Positions 1-6,723 of a DNA stretch of 9,811 nucleotides are shown piece by piece. This stretch comes from Nitrosomonadaceae bacterium (GTDB taxonomy: Bacteria > Pseudomonadota > Gammaproteobacteria > Burkholderiales > Usitatibacteraceae), in NCBI GenBank assembly GCA_021300055.1, contig JAJTHU010000266.1:1-9811 (forward strand), given 5' to 3'. Each line of letters begins with the position of its first letter. Positions within the stretch are counted from its first letter, which is position 1. The notes under the pieces are model-generated. The model was not told the DNA's origin, made no database searches, and saw only the letters and a list, made by a program, of their open reading frames with translations. The position numbers were made by a program, and so were the translations under genes.

Positions 1-752
1 GATTCGTCGACGAGATAGAAGCGGCTGCCGCGTCGCTCGACCCGCGCGTGACGTCGCGACGCCATCTTCTCGCGCACCACCATTTCGCAGCCGATATCAC
101 GGCCCAGCCAGATCGGGCGCGTGGCATCCAACAGTTCGAGGTTGCGACCTGGCGCGCGCAACGCAAGCTTGGGTTCAGCCTCGGTGGGGGACATGCGCGG
201 TCGTGTGGCCACCATCGTGCTCTCAACATCGTCGTACCAGGGAATTTCATAAACGCGTATTGGCTCGTGCTTGCCGCGCAGATCCAGCGCGTCGAGGTCG
301 CGTGCGCCCGCGCGAAGGGCGCTGCTGAGGTGGTGGATGGTGCTGGCCGTCGTCAAGATCTGACCGCGACGTGCGAGTGATGTCAGACGTGCGCTCGTGT
401 TGACAGTGTCGCCAAGGTAATCCATGTTGCCTTCGAGCACGCTGCCGAAGTGAAAGCCAATGCGGAGGGCGAGCGAATCGAGTTGCGATACACCCGATGG
501 CGTCTTCGTGATTGCCAGTTGCATGGCTCTGGCCGCTTCACAGGCGCTGGTCGCGTCTGAGAAACACGCCATGATTTCGTCGCCGATGGTCTTCACCACG
601 AAGCCGCGCCACTCTGAGACTAGATGCGACATTGTCTCAATACACGCATCAATCATCCCCGCGGCGCGTTTGTCGCCGAACTGCTCATACATGCGCATGC
701 TGTCTGCCACGTCGGCGAACAGGATTGCGCGGTCTCGGGGAACCAATGCCAA
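1..752 (-). CDS. Class III adenylate/guanylate cyclase with C-terminal FHA domain (3' end cut by window edge)
   Basis: Reading the minus strand from 752 to the window edge gives 250 intact codons without a stop. Residues about 7-170 form a class III nucleotide cyclase domain, which makes cAMP or cGMP from ATP or GTP. The two metal-binding aspartates appear as FADV (D14) and KTIGDE (D58). K54 and D115 sit at the substrate-selecting positions and favour ATP. N118 and R122 in GDTVNTSARL fit the transition-state pair. After a linker (about 171-210), WLGRDIG...ASRRHARVE (215-239) is the start of a phosphothreonine-binding FHA domain, cut off by the edge. An in-frame TGA lies at 753-755 and no ATG precedes the FADV motif, so the start must be TTG at 752 or 746; the ATG at residue 19 would remove the first catalytic aspartate. 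No strong ribosome binding site is visible. The protein is probably soluble, since no membrane segment is seen. The domain assignment is firm; substrate and role are not. Confidence 0.88.
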   Translation of the reverse strand, partial: MALVPRDRAILFADVADSMRMYEQFGDKRAAGMIDACIETMSHLVSEWRGFVVKTIGDEIMACFSDATSACEAARAMQLAITKTPSGVSQLDSLALRIGFHFGSVLEGNMDYLGDTVNTSARLTSLARRGQILTTASTIHHLSSALRAGARDLDALDLRGKHEPIRVYEIPWYDDVESTMVATRPRMSPTEAEPKLALRAPGRNLELLDATRPIWLGRDIGCEMVVREKMASRRHARVERRGSRFYLVDE

Positions 753-787
753 TCAATACACCGTTAAATGCGCGAAGCGTGGCGCGC

Positions 788-793
788 ATTGTA
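788..793 (-). promoter_or_regulatory. Possible -10 box for the cyclase-FHA gene
   Basis: The minus strand carries TACAAT here, five of six matches to the sigma-70 -10 consensus. It would place transcription start near 781, about 30 nt before the TTG start. The region 17-18 nt upstream (CGCAAA/TCGCAA) is a poor -35 box, so this is tentative. Confidence 0.25.
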
Positions 794-830
794 GAGCAAC
801 TCGCAAGATATTTGCGACGTTGCCAACGTG

Positions 831-875
831 TTTAACGTGCGTCTAAAAGAACGCTTAAGAGACGTTTAAAGGACG
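831..875. repeat. Four imperfect 11-12 bp tandem repeats at the end of hslU
   Basis: The plus strand reads TTTAACGTGCG (831-841), TCTAAAAGAACG (842-853), CTTAAGAGACG (854-864) and TTTAAAGGACG (865-875). The consensus is roughly YTTAAANGRACG. The last unit covers the stop codon and final codons of hslU; the others lie between hslU and the cyclase gene. A short inverted repeat, ACGTT-GCC-AACGT (817-829), sits next to them. The function is unknown; they could be degenerate binding sites or chance AT-rich spacing. Confidence 0.4.
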
Positions 876-2203
876 TAGCGCGCGAGGTCTTCGCTGGCCG
901 CAAGGTCACCGAGGCGTTGGTCAACGTACTCTGGCGTCACCGTGAAGCTCGGCCCTTTGGCGTCGCTATCGAAGCTGATCTCTTCGAGCAGCTTTTCCAT
1001 GACAGTGTAGAGACGGCGCGCACCGATGTTCTCGGTTTTCTCGTTGACGGCAAAGGCGATCTCTGCGATGCGACGTACCGTTTCGCGCGGAAAGCTCAGT
1101 TGCAGTGATTCAGTTTCAAGTAACGCTTGATATTGCTTCGTCAGGCACGCGTCGGTGTTCGTCAAGATGGCTTCAAAGTCTTCAACCGACAGTGATTGGA
1201 GCTCGACGCGAATCGGCAACCGACCTTGTAACTCCGGGATCAAATCCGACGGACGCGCGAGATGAAACGCGCCCGAAGCGATAAACAGGATGTGGTCGGT
1301 CTTGACCATGCCGTACTTGGTCGAGATGGTTGTGCCTTCAACAAGCGGTAGCAAGTCACGCTGCACACCTTGCCGCGAAACATCCGCGCCTTGCACGTCT
1401 GAACGCGAGGCGATTTTGTCGATCTCATCCAGAAATACGATGCCGTTTTGCTCGACGTTCCTGAGCGCTTCTAGCTTGGTCTCTTCGTCGTTGACGAGCT
1501 TCAGCGACTCTTCGTCGGTGAGTAGCTTCATCGCTTCTTTTACTGTGAGCTTGCGTGGCTTTTTGCGCCCGGTCCCCATGTTCTGGAACATGCCTTGAAT
1601 CTGCTGGGTGAGCTCTTCCATTCCCGGCGGACCAAAAATCTCCATCGACGCCGGTAGGGCGTTGAGCTCGATCTCGATTTCACGGTCGTCGAGCTTGCCC
1701 TCGCGGAGCATCTTGCGGAATTTCTGGCGCGTGGTGTTATCGGCTGCTGCCGCCTCGGCGTTCTCGGGCTTGCCGTAGAAATCAAAGCTGCGTGCTTGTG
1801 GGAGCAGCACGTCAAGGATGCGTTCTTCAGCGTGATCGGCTGCCACGTGGCGCATCTTGTTGGATGCGGTCTCGCGTGCGGACTTGATAGCGGTCTCGAC
1901 GAGGTCGCGGACGATGGTGTCGACGTCACGACCGACGTATCCGACCTCGGTGAACTTGGTCGCCTCGACCTTAATGAACGGCGCGTTCGCAAGCTTTGCG
2001 AGCCGACGCGCGATCTCCGTTTTGCCAACGCCGGTTGGCCCAATCATCAAGATGTTCTTGGGCGTGATTTCAGTGCGTAACGGCTCGGCAACTTGGCTAC
2101 GGCGCCAGCGATTGCGCAGCGCAATCGCGACTGCGCGCTTGGCCGCGGCCTGACCAACGATGTGCTTGTCGAGCTCGGAGACGATTTCTTTTGGGGTGAA
2201 CAT
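866..2203 (-). CDS. hslU: HslU (ClpY), AAA+ unfoldase of the HslVU protease
   Basis: This is the hexameric ATP-dependent unfoldase that recognises, unfolds and threads substrates into the HslV peptidase in the cytoplasm. At 445 residues it closely matches the usual length of about 443. Visible landmarks are Walker A GPTGVGKT (55-62), the pore-loop GYVG (88-91), the inserted I-domain (about 110-243), Walker B IVFLDE (255-260), a sensor/second-region segment HILFIASGAF (304-313), the arginine finger in LQGRLP (R328) and sensor-2 GARRL (394-398). The C-terminus ends DLARYVL, like the family tail that docks into HslV to activate it. It starts at ATG, 12 nt after the hslV stop, so the two are one operon. 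No strong Shine-Dalgarno is seen and translational coupling is likely. Nothing is missing or disrupted. Confidence 0.98.
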   Translation of the reverse strand: MFTPKEIVSELDKHIVGQAAAKRAVAIALRNRWRRSQVAEPLRTEITPKNILMIGPTGVGKTEIARRLAKLANAPFIKVEATKFTEVGYVGRDVDTIVRDLVETAIKSARETASNKMRHVAADHAEERILDVLLPQARSFDFYGKPENAEAAAADNTTRQKFRKMLREGKLDDREIEIELNALPASMEIFGPPGMEELTQQIQGMFQNMGTGRKKPRKLTVKEAMKLLTDEESLKLVNDEETKLEALRNVEQNGIVFLDEIDKIASRSDVQGADVSRQGVQRDLLPLVEGTTISTKYGMVKTDHILFIASGAFHLARPSDLIPELQGRLPIRVELQSLSVEDFEAILTNTDACLTKQYQALLETESLQLSFPRETVRRIAEIAFAVNEKTENIGARRLYTVMEKLLEEISFDSDAKGPSFTVTPEYVDQRLGDLAASEDLARYVL

Positions 2204-2215
2204 TGGTGGCGCTTG

Positions 2216-2761
2216 CTAGAGCGTCTCGATAGTGTGGTTTTGGTTCGTGTAAATGCAAAGGTCACCTGCGATGACGAGTGACTTCTTGACGATTTCTGCG
2301 GGTGTCAGCTCGCTGTTGTGCAGAAGCGCCAGCGCTGCGGCGTGCGCGTAGGCGCCGCCGGAACCGATAGCGAGAAGACCGTGCTCAGGTTCCAACACGT
2401 CGCCATTGCCAGTGATGATGAGCGACGCAGAACGATCCGCAACGGTCAGCATGGCCTCAAGCCGACGCAGTACGCGGTCTGTGCGCCAATCCTTGGTCAG
2501 TTCAATCGCGGCGCGGGTGAGGTGGCCTTGGTGCTTGTCGAGCTTGGCCTCAAAGCGCTCGAACAACGTGAATGCATCGGCGGTCGCGCCGGCAAATCCA
2601 GCCAACACTTGGTCTTTGTAAAGGCGCCGCACTTTGCGTGCGCTTGCCTTGACGACGATATTGCCAAGCGTCACCTGGCCGTCACCGCCCATCGCCACCT
2701 GATCTCCACGCCGTACCGAAACAATCGTCGTGCCATAGTGCTTGTCTGGATCGTGGTTCAT
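2216..2761 (-). CDS. hslV: HslV (ClpQ), threonine peptidase of the HslVU protease
   Basis: The proteasome-related peptidase forms a double hexameric ring and degrades substrates delivered by HslU. The chosen ATG gives 181 residues beginning MNHDPDKHYGTTIVSVRR. Removal of the ten-residue propeptide would expose T11 as the catalytic N-terminal threonine, as in the family. Further family signatures are GGDGQVTLGN, KVRRLY, GFAGATADAFTLFE, KDWRTDR and the near C-terminal CIYTNQNHTIE. An in-frame TTG at 2827 would add 22 residues, but it lies just downstream of a likely heat-shock -10 box, near the predicted transcription start, so 2761 is preferred. The gene heads an hslV-hslU pair (12 nt gap) and is probably heat-inducible through the promoter at 2829-2856. 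Confidence 0.97.
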   Translation of the reverse strand: MNHDPDKHYGTTIVSVRRGDQVAMGGDGQVTLGNIVVKASARKVRRLYKDQVLAGFAGATADAFTLFERFEAKLDKHQGHLTRAAIELTKDWRTDRVLRRLEAMLTVADRSASLIITGNGDVLEPEHGLLAIGSGGAYAHAAALALLHNSELTPAEIVKKSLVIAGDLCIYTNQNHTIETL

Positions 2762-2828
2762 CGTCTGTTGAGCAGGTTGTTGTAGGGGTGAACCATCAAG
2801 ATTCGCGCGCTCTATGCTGAGTGCCAAT

Positions 2829-2856
2829 ACATCAGGCCGTGGTGTGCAGATTCAAG
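2829..2856 (-). promoter_or_regulatory. Candidate sigma-32 heat-shock promoter of hslVU
   Basis: On the minus strand CTTGAAT (2850-2856) is followed, after 13 nt, by CCTGATGT (2829-2836). The proteobacterial sigma-32 pattern is CTTGAAA, a 13-15 nt spacer, then CCCCATNT, so the -35 matches six of seven bases and the -10 most of its fixed bases. It would start transcription near 2822 and give a leader of about 60 nt before the hslV ATG. HslVU is a known heat-shock operon in enterobacteria, which supports the reading. No start site has been measured here. Confidence 0.6.
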
Positions 2857-2893
2857 AGGCGCTCCGCAAGCCACCTTCCAGCAGGGGGCCTAG

Positions 2894-4003
2894 TTAAGCC
2901 GTCTTCTTGCGCATGATGATGGCGTGTTTCGGCATGCCGAATACTTCGAGCAACGCGGCGACTAATTCATTCACGTTGGACAGCACTACGCGCTTTTGCG
3001 AAAGGTGGAGTGCGCGGATTGCTTCGAAGAATTGGCTCACTGCGCAGAAGTCGATTCGTAGCAGCGTTGACATGTCGACTAACACCTCTTGGCGCGCGCC
3101 TGCATAGATAGCAAGCTGCTGCAGGCTTTCCTTGCTCGCCGCGCTGATAACACCCTTGAGCTGAAACCCGGAAGGAGGTGCTTGGTCGATGGCGGCAGCG
3201 CCAGCGTTCGCATCCGCGGCACCAGTCGGGCGGATGACCATTTCCCACGCAGGTGGCGACATCTCAAATGCGACTGCGTACTCGAGGCCGAGGTCTTCGT
3301 ACTCTTGCAGGCGACCATCGAGGATGAATAATTCGAACAACAGTGACCAGTATCCTTGGCTTTCGCTAAGTGGTCGTCCGGTTTTGTCGTTGATGCCTTG
3401 CTTCAGTAGCGAGGCGAGTTGATCGAGGCTGTTAAACCATAGCGGCAACTTGGCGCGACGCGTGCGCTGCAGCACGATGGCGAACAACTCAGCTTCTTCT
3501 GGCAGCATTGACTTGACCTTGCCAAAATCGATGCGTGCGCTGCCGAGTTCTTTGACAAATACTTCAAACCGATCAATCTCCGCCAAGATCGCGCCGTCAG
3601 GCGAGGGATTGATCGCAAAAAAATCTTTACGCTCGCGCTTCTCTTTGCGACGAGGGTCGTTCGCGTCGGAGGATTCGCCCCAATGCGGCGGGGAGCGCTC
3701 GAACTTGACCGTAAACAGCATCGATAGTGCCTCGAACTCTGTCCGGTTGTTCATGAGCTGGTAGAGGTCGAACATCATCAGCCACGCGCGAATGCTGTTC
3801 TTGCCTTCGGCTGTCTTGAGGTGTTCGCGCAGTACCGACTCAGCGGCATCGTAGTAATCGGCAGCGTAAAGGGTGGCGGCTTCGTAAATCGCAGGAAGCG
3901 CGGTCGAATCCGGTGACAGCTTATCAACGCTAAACGCGCCCGTCGAAGACATGCCTGCCTTCGGTGGGACGGTGGTAGTTCTCGCGCCGGGTGACGTTGC
4001 CAT
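2894..4003 (-). CDS. STAS-domain protein with an apparent duplicated helical + STAS-like architecture
   Basis: This 369-residue protein is predicted soluble, with no signal peptide or membrane segment. The C-terminal part (about 278-365) resembles a STAS domain: VLVDMSTLLRIDF, then a helix, KRVVLSNVNELVAALLEVFGM. STAS domains mediate regulatory protein-protein contacts, as in anti-sigma antagonists. The usual phosphorylatable serine/threonine region reads DFCAVSQ, so classic phosphoswitching is doubtful. A second STAS-like segment lies at about 140-200 (ARIDFGKVKSMLPEEAELF ... LPLWFNSLDQLASLL). Each is linked to a helical segment with a shared landmark, FTVKFERSPPHW (97-108) and YAVAFEMSPPAW (242-253), suggesting an ancient internal duplication. 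A charged run RRKEKRERK (118-126) sits in the first linker. It starts 10 nt after the DUF3299 stop, so co-transcription with the zinc block is possible. ATG at 3952 (residue 18), preceded by GAAGGCAGGC, is an alternative start. The function is unknown; a regulatory or scaffolding role is inference. Confidence 0.8.
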   Translation of the reverse strand: MATSPGARTTTVPPKAGMSSTGAFSVDKLSPDSTALPAIYEAATLYAADYYDAAESVLREHLKTAEGKNSIRAWLMMFDLYQLMNNRTEFEALSMLFTVKFERSPPHWGESSDANDPRRKEKRERKDFFAINPSPDGAILAEIDRFEVFVKELGSARIDFGKVKSMLPEEAELFAIVLQRTRRAKLPLWFNSLDQLASLLKQGINDKTGRPLSESQGYWSLLFELFILDGRLQEYEDLGLEYAVAFEMSPPAWEMVIRPTGAADANAGAAAIDQAPPSGFQLKGVISAASKESLQQLAIYAGARQEVLVDMSTLLRIDFCAVSQFFEAIRALHLSQKRVVLSNVNELVAALLEVFGMPKHAIIMRKKTA

Positions 4004-4013
4004 CGGTGATGAA

Positions 4014-4565
4014 TTAGAGCTTAACCGCTTCGGCGTTGGTCAGCCGATAGAAGAGCTGTGCATCGTTGACGAGTTCAAAGCGACCGGTCACCAAAATCGG
4101 CTCCCACTGATTGAACTCGACAGGTGTTTTGGCAATGACCTCGACTAGCGAATCAGGCCCCTGGTAAACGCAGTACGGGCAGTGCGACGGAAGCGGCGAT
4201 AGCAGGAAATGCTTCTGCCGTGCTGACGTCGACAGCGGCATCACAAAGCCGTAGAGCTTCACTTCCTGCTTGTCCAGCTCTTGGATGCGCGGACCATACT
4301 CGGGGCGCATCTGTGGGCCTTTCTTGGCGTCTTTGCTGCCTTTGACCTCCACCAGTTTCACTTGACGCAACAGTTGCCATGGGATCGTGCCCGGCGGCAA
4401 GGGGTCCTTACCGATGAATCCGAACAACTGCTCGTCGGGAATCTTGCCCGGTGCATTGCCGCCTATTGCCTGTGCGGCTACGTTGCTGGCGATGCTGCCC
4501 GTGACGAACGCGGCGACACACACCGCAAACAAGGATTTGGAAAAGTACTGGCGAGGACTAAACAT
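4014..4565 (-). CDS. Exported DUF3299 protein with CPYC motif
   Basis: The protein has 183 residues and an N-terminal signal peptide (basic start, hydrophobic core about 11-25, likely cleavage after AAQA at 33). There is no lipobox, so a soluble periplasmic protein is expected. The mature part matches DUF3299: GTIPWQLLRQVK (59-70), VKLYGFVMPL (102-111) and HFLLSPLPSHCPYC (119-132) followed by GPDSLVEV. H119, H128, C129 and C132 could form a metal or redox site. The frame stays open upstream to 4856, but that part is the antisense of the permease gene and is rich in Arg/Ser/Cys. ATG 4565 directly precedes the signal peptide and has GGAA about 9 nt upstream, so it is chosen. It lies 116 nt after the FtsX-like permease and 10 nt before the STAS gene. 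DUF3299 genes commonly accompany this ABC module, including, from memory, in a zinc-starvation operon of Pseudomonas. Its biochemical role is not known. Confidence 0.88.
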   Translation of the reverse strand: MFSPRQYFSKSLFAVCVAAFVTGSIASNVAAQAIGGNAPGKIPDEQLFGFIGKDPLPPGTIPWQLLRQVKLVEVKGSKDAKKGPQMRPEYGPRIQELDKQEVKLYGFVMPLSTSARQKHFLLSPLPSHCPYCVYQGPDSLVEVIAKTPVEFNQWEPILVTGRFELVNDAQLFYRLTNAEAVKL

Positions 4566-4681
4566 GGTGCGGTTCCGGTGACGACAAGAAGGTCTAAATT
4601 GCGAAAATAAAAACGGTGAGTAGCGGCAGCAGCGTGCTTTACAGATCCCGGCGGATGCTTCAGCCCCGACCAGCGTGAGCC
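4566..4681 (-). other. 116-nt gap between the permease and DUF3299 genes
   Basis: This is the largest gap inside the zinc block. On the minus strand it holds a T-rich stretch, CGTTTTTATTTTCGC, about 45 nt before the DUF3299 start. No stable hairpin precedes that stretch, so a terminator is not supported, and no convincing -35/-10 pair is seen. It may hold a weak internal promoter or simply be a spacer. Confidence 0.3.
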
Positions 4682-5989
4682 TTAGCGTCGCGCCAACAAC
4701 TCTGGTGTTGCCTCGCGATAAGCTCGCCATGCGGGAACGAGAGATGCGAGAAAGGCTAGACCAAGCGCGCTTGCGACAATCAGCCACTCTTCCGAAACCC
4801 AAATTCTGCCGCCGATGGCAACCCGCTGCGAGGCGGCGTACGCCTGACCGACCCACTCCGCGCCGAGATGCCCTAACGCGAGACCCAGTATAACGCCCAG
4901 CACGCCGAGCATTAGCCCCTGCAGGAGGGTGGTTAACACCACGACTGCCGGCGGTGCGCCGAGCACGCGCAGCAGCGCCAGATCGGCGCGGCGTTCATCG
5001 AGTGCGCTCATCAAGCCGATGAAGATGCCTAGTGCAGCGCAAAGCATCATGATGACGGCAAAGCCTTTGAGTGCATCGACGCCAACGCCCACCAGTTGGA
5101 ACAGCCGCGCGGTCTCAAGCGCGGGGGATGCTGCCTGCATCGTAGAAGAGCTATTGACCAAGCGCGGAAACGAAACCGCTGCGAGCGGCGTAGCGTATTG
5201 GATCAGGTAGGCCGTGACTTCCTTTGCACTGTCGTGATCATGACTGTCGTGATCGTGGCCAGCGTGGTCATGATCGTGGCCTTCGTGGTGATCGTGCCCA
5301 GCATGATTCTTGGCGCTGCCTTTTTTGGGTTCGGCGTTCGCCGAAGCTGCGGGTGGACCGTGGTCGTGCACCTTCCACACGCTAGCAACACTCGTCAGCA
5401 CTAATCGATCGATTACTGCGCCCGTGGGGGCGAGCACACCGACGACGACGTACTTGTGGTCTTCGTGTGCATGTCCGCCTGCTTCGCTCAGCCCGTGCGT
5501 ACCGGCAAAACTGTCGCCGAGTTTGAGGCCGGCGAGTCGTGCGGCGTCTGCGCCAAGCACGGCTTCCAGCGGTTTGTCCCAGATGCGGCCAGCCGAGAGT
5601 TTCGCGCCGTACAGATCCATGTAATCAGGATTGGTGCCGACAATTCGGAAGCTGCGAATGCTGTCTCCCAGCGCAAGGGGAACCGCGCGCTTGACGGCGG
5701 GCTCTGCAATGATCTGTTGAGCGTCGCCAAGACGAACATTGCCCGTCGGCACATCGACGTGGAACACCGATGAAAGAATCAACTGCATCGGACTGCCCTT
5801 GGCGCCGATCACGAGGTCGATCCCAGCAGAGTCCCGTTCCATGCGCTCCTCAGCTTGCGCGAGTAGCAACACCAACGCGATGATGGTGCCGACGCCGAGC
5901 GACAGCAGCAAAATATTGAGTGCAGTGGCGAGCCGATTGTCGCGTAGGTAAGCAACGGCAAGCGAGATTGAGGTCGAGAAATGCTTCAT
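4682..5989 (-). CDS. FtsX/MacB-type ABC permease with histidine-rich periplasmic stretch
   Basis: This 435-residue inner-membrane subunit belongs to a MacB/LolCE-type ABC system. The topology is one transmembrane helix near the N-terminus (about 22-44), a large periplasmic domain (about 45-298), then three helices (about 301-331, 345-375 and 402-424). The loop GLMSALDERRADLALLRVLG between helices 2 and 3 is the typical FtsX-family coupling region that contacts the ATPase. Inside the periplasmic domain residues 229-252 form a His/Asp-rich run with 11 histidines in 24 residues, preceded by HAHEDH (173-178) and HDH (208-210). Such runs bind zinc or related metals in other proteins. The start ATG overlaps the stop of the ATPase gene (ATGA), which indicates translational coupling. 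Systems of this fold usually move lipids, lipoproteins or peptides, or transmit force across the membrane, rather than importing ions. Metal handling is therefore inferred from the histidines and neighbours, not from the fold. Confidence 0.92.
   Translation of the reverse strand: MKHFSTSISLAVAYLRDNRLATALNILLLSLGVGTIIALVLLLAQAEERMERDSAGIDLVIGAKGSPMQLILSSVFHVDVPTGNVRLGDAQQIIAEPAVKRAVPLALGDSIRSFRIVGTNPDYMDLYGAKLSAGRIWDKPLEAVLGADAARLAGLKLGDSFAGTHGLSEAGGHAHEDHKYVVVGVLAPTGAVIDRLVLTSVASVWKVHDHGPPAASANAEPKKGSAKNHAGHDHHEGHDHDHAGHDHDSHDHDSAKEVTAYLIQYATPLAAVSFPRLVNSSSTMQAASPALETARLFQLVGVGVDALKGFAVIMMLCAALGIFIGLMSALDERRADLALLRVLGAPPAVVVLTTLLQGLMLGVLGVILGLALGHLGAEWVGQAYAASQRVAIGGRIWVSEEWLIVASALGLAFLASLVPAWRAYREATPELLARR
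5234..5305 (-). repeat. Low-complexity His/Asp repeat inside the permease gene
   Basis: About 72 bp encode residues 229-252 of the permease, a series of HDH, HDHH, GHDHDH and SHDHD units. The DNA is visibly repetitive, with CAC/CAT and GAC/GAT codons recurring, so it could change length by slippage in whole-codon steps. Confidence 0.85.
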
Positions 5990-6723
5990 GACACTGCTCG
6001 CGAAGCGTCCGCTGTGGCGGCGGGTTTACTCCACACAACGCGATGCGCAAAGTGACGCTGGATACGCGCATCGTGTGTGGCGACAACGAGGGTGGCTCCG
6101 TGGGCTGTTGCCTGTTGAAGCAGCAGCGCGATAGCCGCTTCTGCGTTGTCGTCGTCTAACGCTGAGGTCGGCTCATCAGCAAGCACCAACTGCGGACGAT
6201 TGACCAGCGCGCGGGCAATGGCCACACGTTGCGCCTCACCTTGCGACAGTTGGCGCGGACGCCGCGCTAGTTTGTCGGCGATGTTGAGGCCCTCGGTGAG
6301 CTTTTTGAGATAAGCGGGGTCTGCGTCGGCCCCGGCAAGCCGTGCCGCGAGGCGCAGATTGTCTTCTACGGACAATGCTGCGATGAGGTGCAGGCGTTGC
6401 ATCACTAAGCCAATCGTTTTGCCGCGATAGCCGTCGCGCGCGCTCGCGCTCAAGTTCGCGAGTGCCGTCCCCGCAACCACGACCTCGCCGGTGTCGATGG
6501 TCTGCAGGCCCGCGATCACGTTAATGAAGGTCGTCTTGCCGCAGCCCGAAGGCCCGAGCAAGAGCGTGTGCTCTCCCGCGCCGATGCGGACGTCAGGCAG
6601 TGCGATCGCGCCACCTTGGACGTAATGGCAGCGCACGCCGAGCGTGTGGACTAGCTGCGGGGCGTCGGTTTGGCGTTCAGCGGTCGCGTGTGGCGAGCCC
6701 GCGGGTGAAGAAATCACAGTCAT
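5986..6723 (-). CDS. ABC transporter ATPase, MacB/LolD type
   Basis: This is the 245-residue cytoplasmic ATPase that drives the adjacent FtsX-like permease. The nucleotide-binding domain begins near residue 25 and contains Walker A GPSGCGKT (57-64), a Q-loop around Q109 (GLVMQRLHLI, as in LolD/MacB), the signature LSQGE (159-163) followed by AQRVAIARAL, Walker B LVLADE (179-184), D-loop SALD and the H-loop histidine H217 (ATHD). All catalytic elements are intact. The first 24 residues are a Ser/Ala/Thr-rich extension, so a slightly later start cannot be excluded. The ATG overlaps the stop of the upstream COG0523 gene and its own stop overlaps the permease start, both as ATGA. The transported substrate cannot be read from the ATPase. 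Confidence 0.95.
   Translation of the reverse strand: MTVISSPAGSPHATAERQTDAPQLVHTLGVRCHYVQGGAIALPDVRIGAGEHTLLLGPSGCGKTTFINVIAGLQTIDTGEVVVAGTALANLSASARDGYRGKTIGLVMQRLHLIAALSVEDNLRLAARLAGADADPAYLKKLTEGLNIADKLARRPRQLSQGEAQRVAIARALVNRPQLVLADEPTSALDDDNAEAAIALLLQQATAHGATLVVATHDARIQRHFAHRVVWSKPAATADASRAVS

Noticed and set aside
48..846. Plus-strand open frames at the left edge
   Set aside because: The minus strand carries an uninterrupted cyclase-FHA reading frame with all catalytic residues; the plus-strand frames have no domain features.
1540..2043. 167-codon minus-strand frame inside hslU
   Set aside because: It is an out-of-frame shadow of hslU with Ser/Arg-rich composition.
2762..2827. N-terminally extended HslV starting at TTG 2827
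   Set aside because: The family has only a short propeptide before the catalytic threonine, and the codon lies within a few bases of a likely -10 box, upstream of the expected transcription start.
4566..4856. 97-codon upstream extension of the DUF3299 frame
   Set aside because: It overlaps the end of the permease gene, is Arg/Cys/Ser-rich, and would bury the clear signal peptide that begins at ATG 4565.
5234..5305. His-coding tandem DNA considered as a CRISPR or intergenic repeat
   Set aside because: It is in frame within the permease gene and has no spacer/repeat structure.
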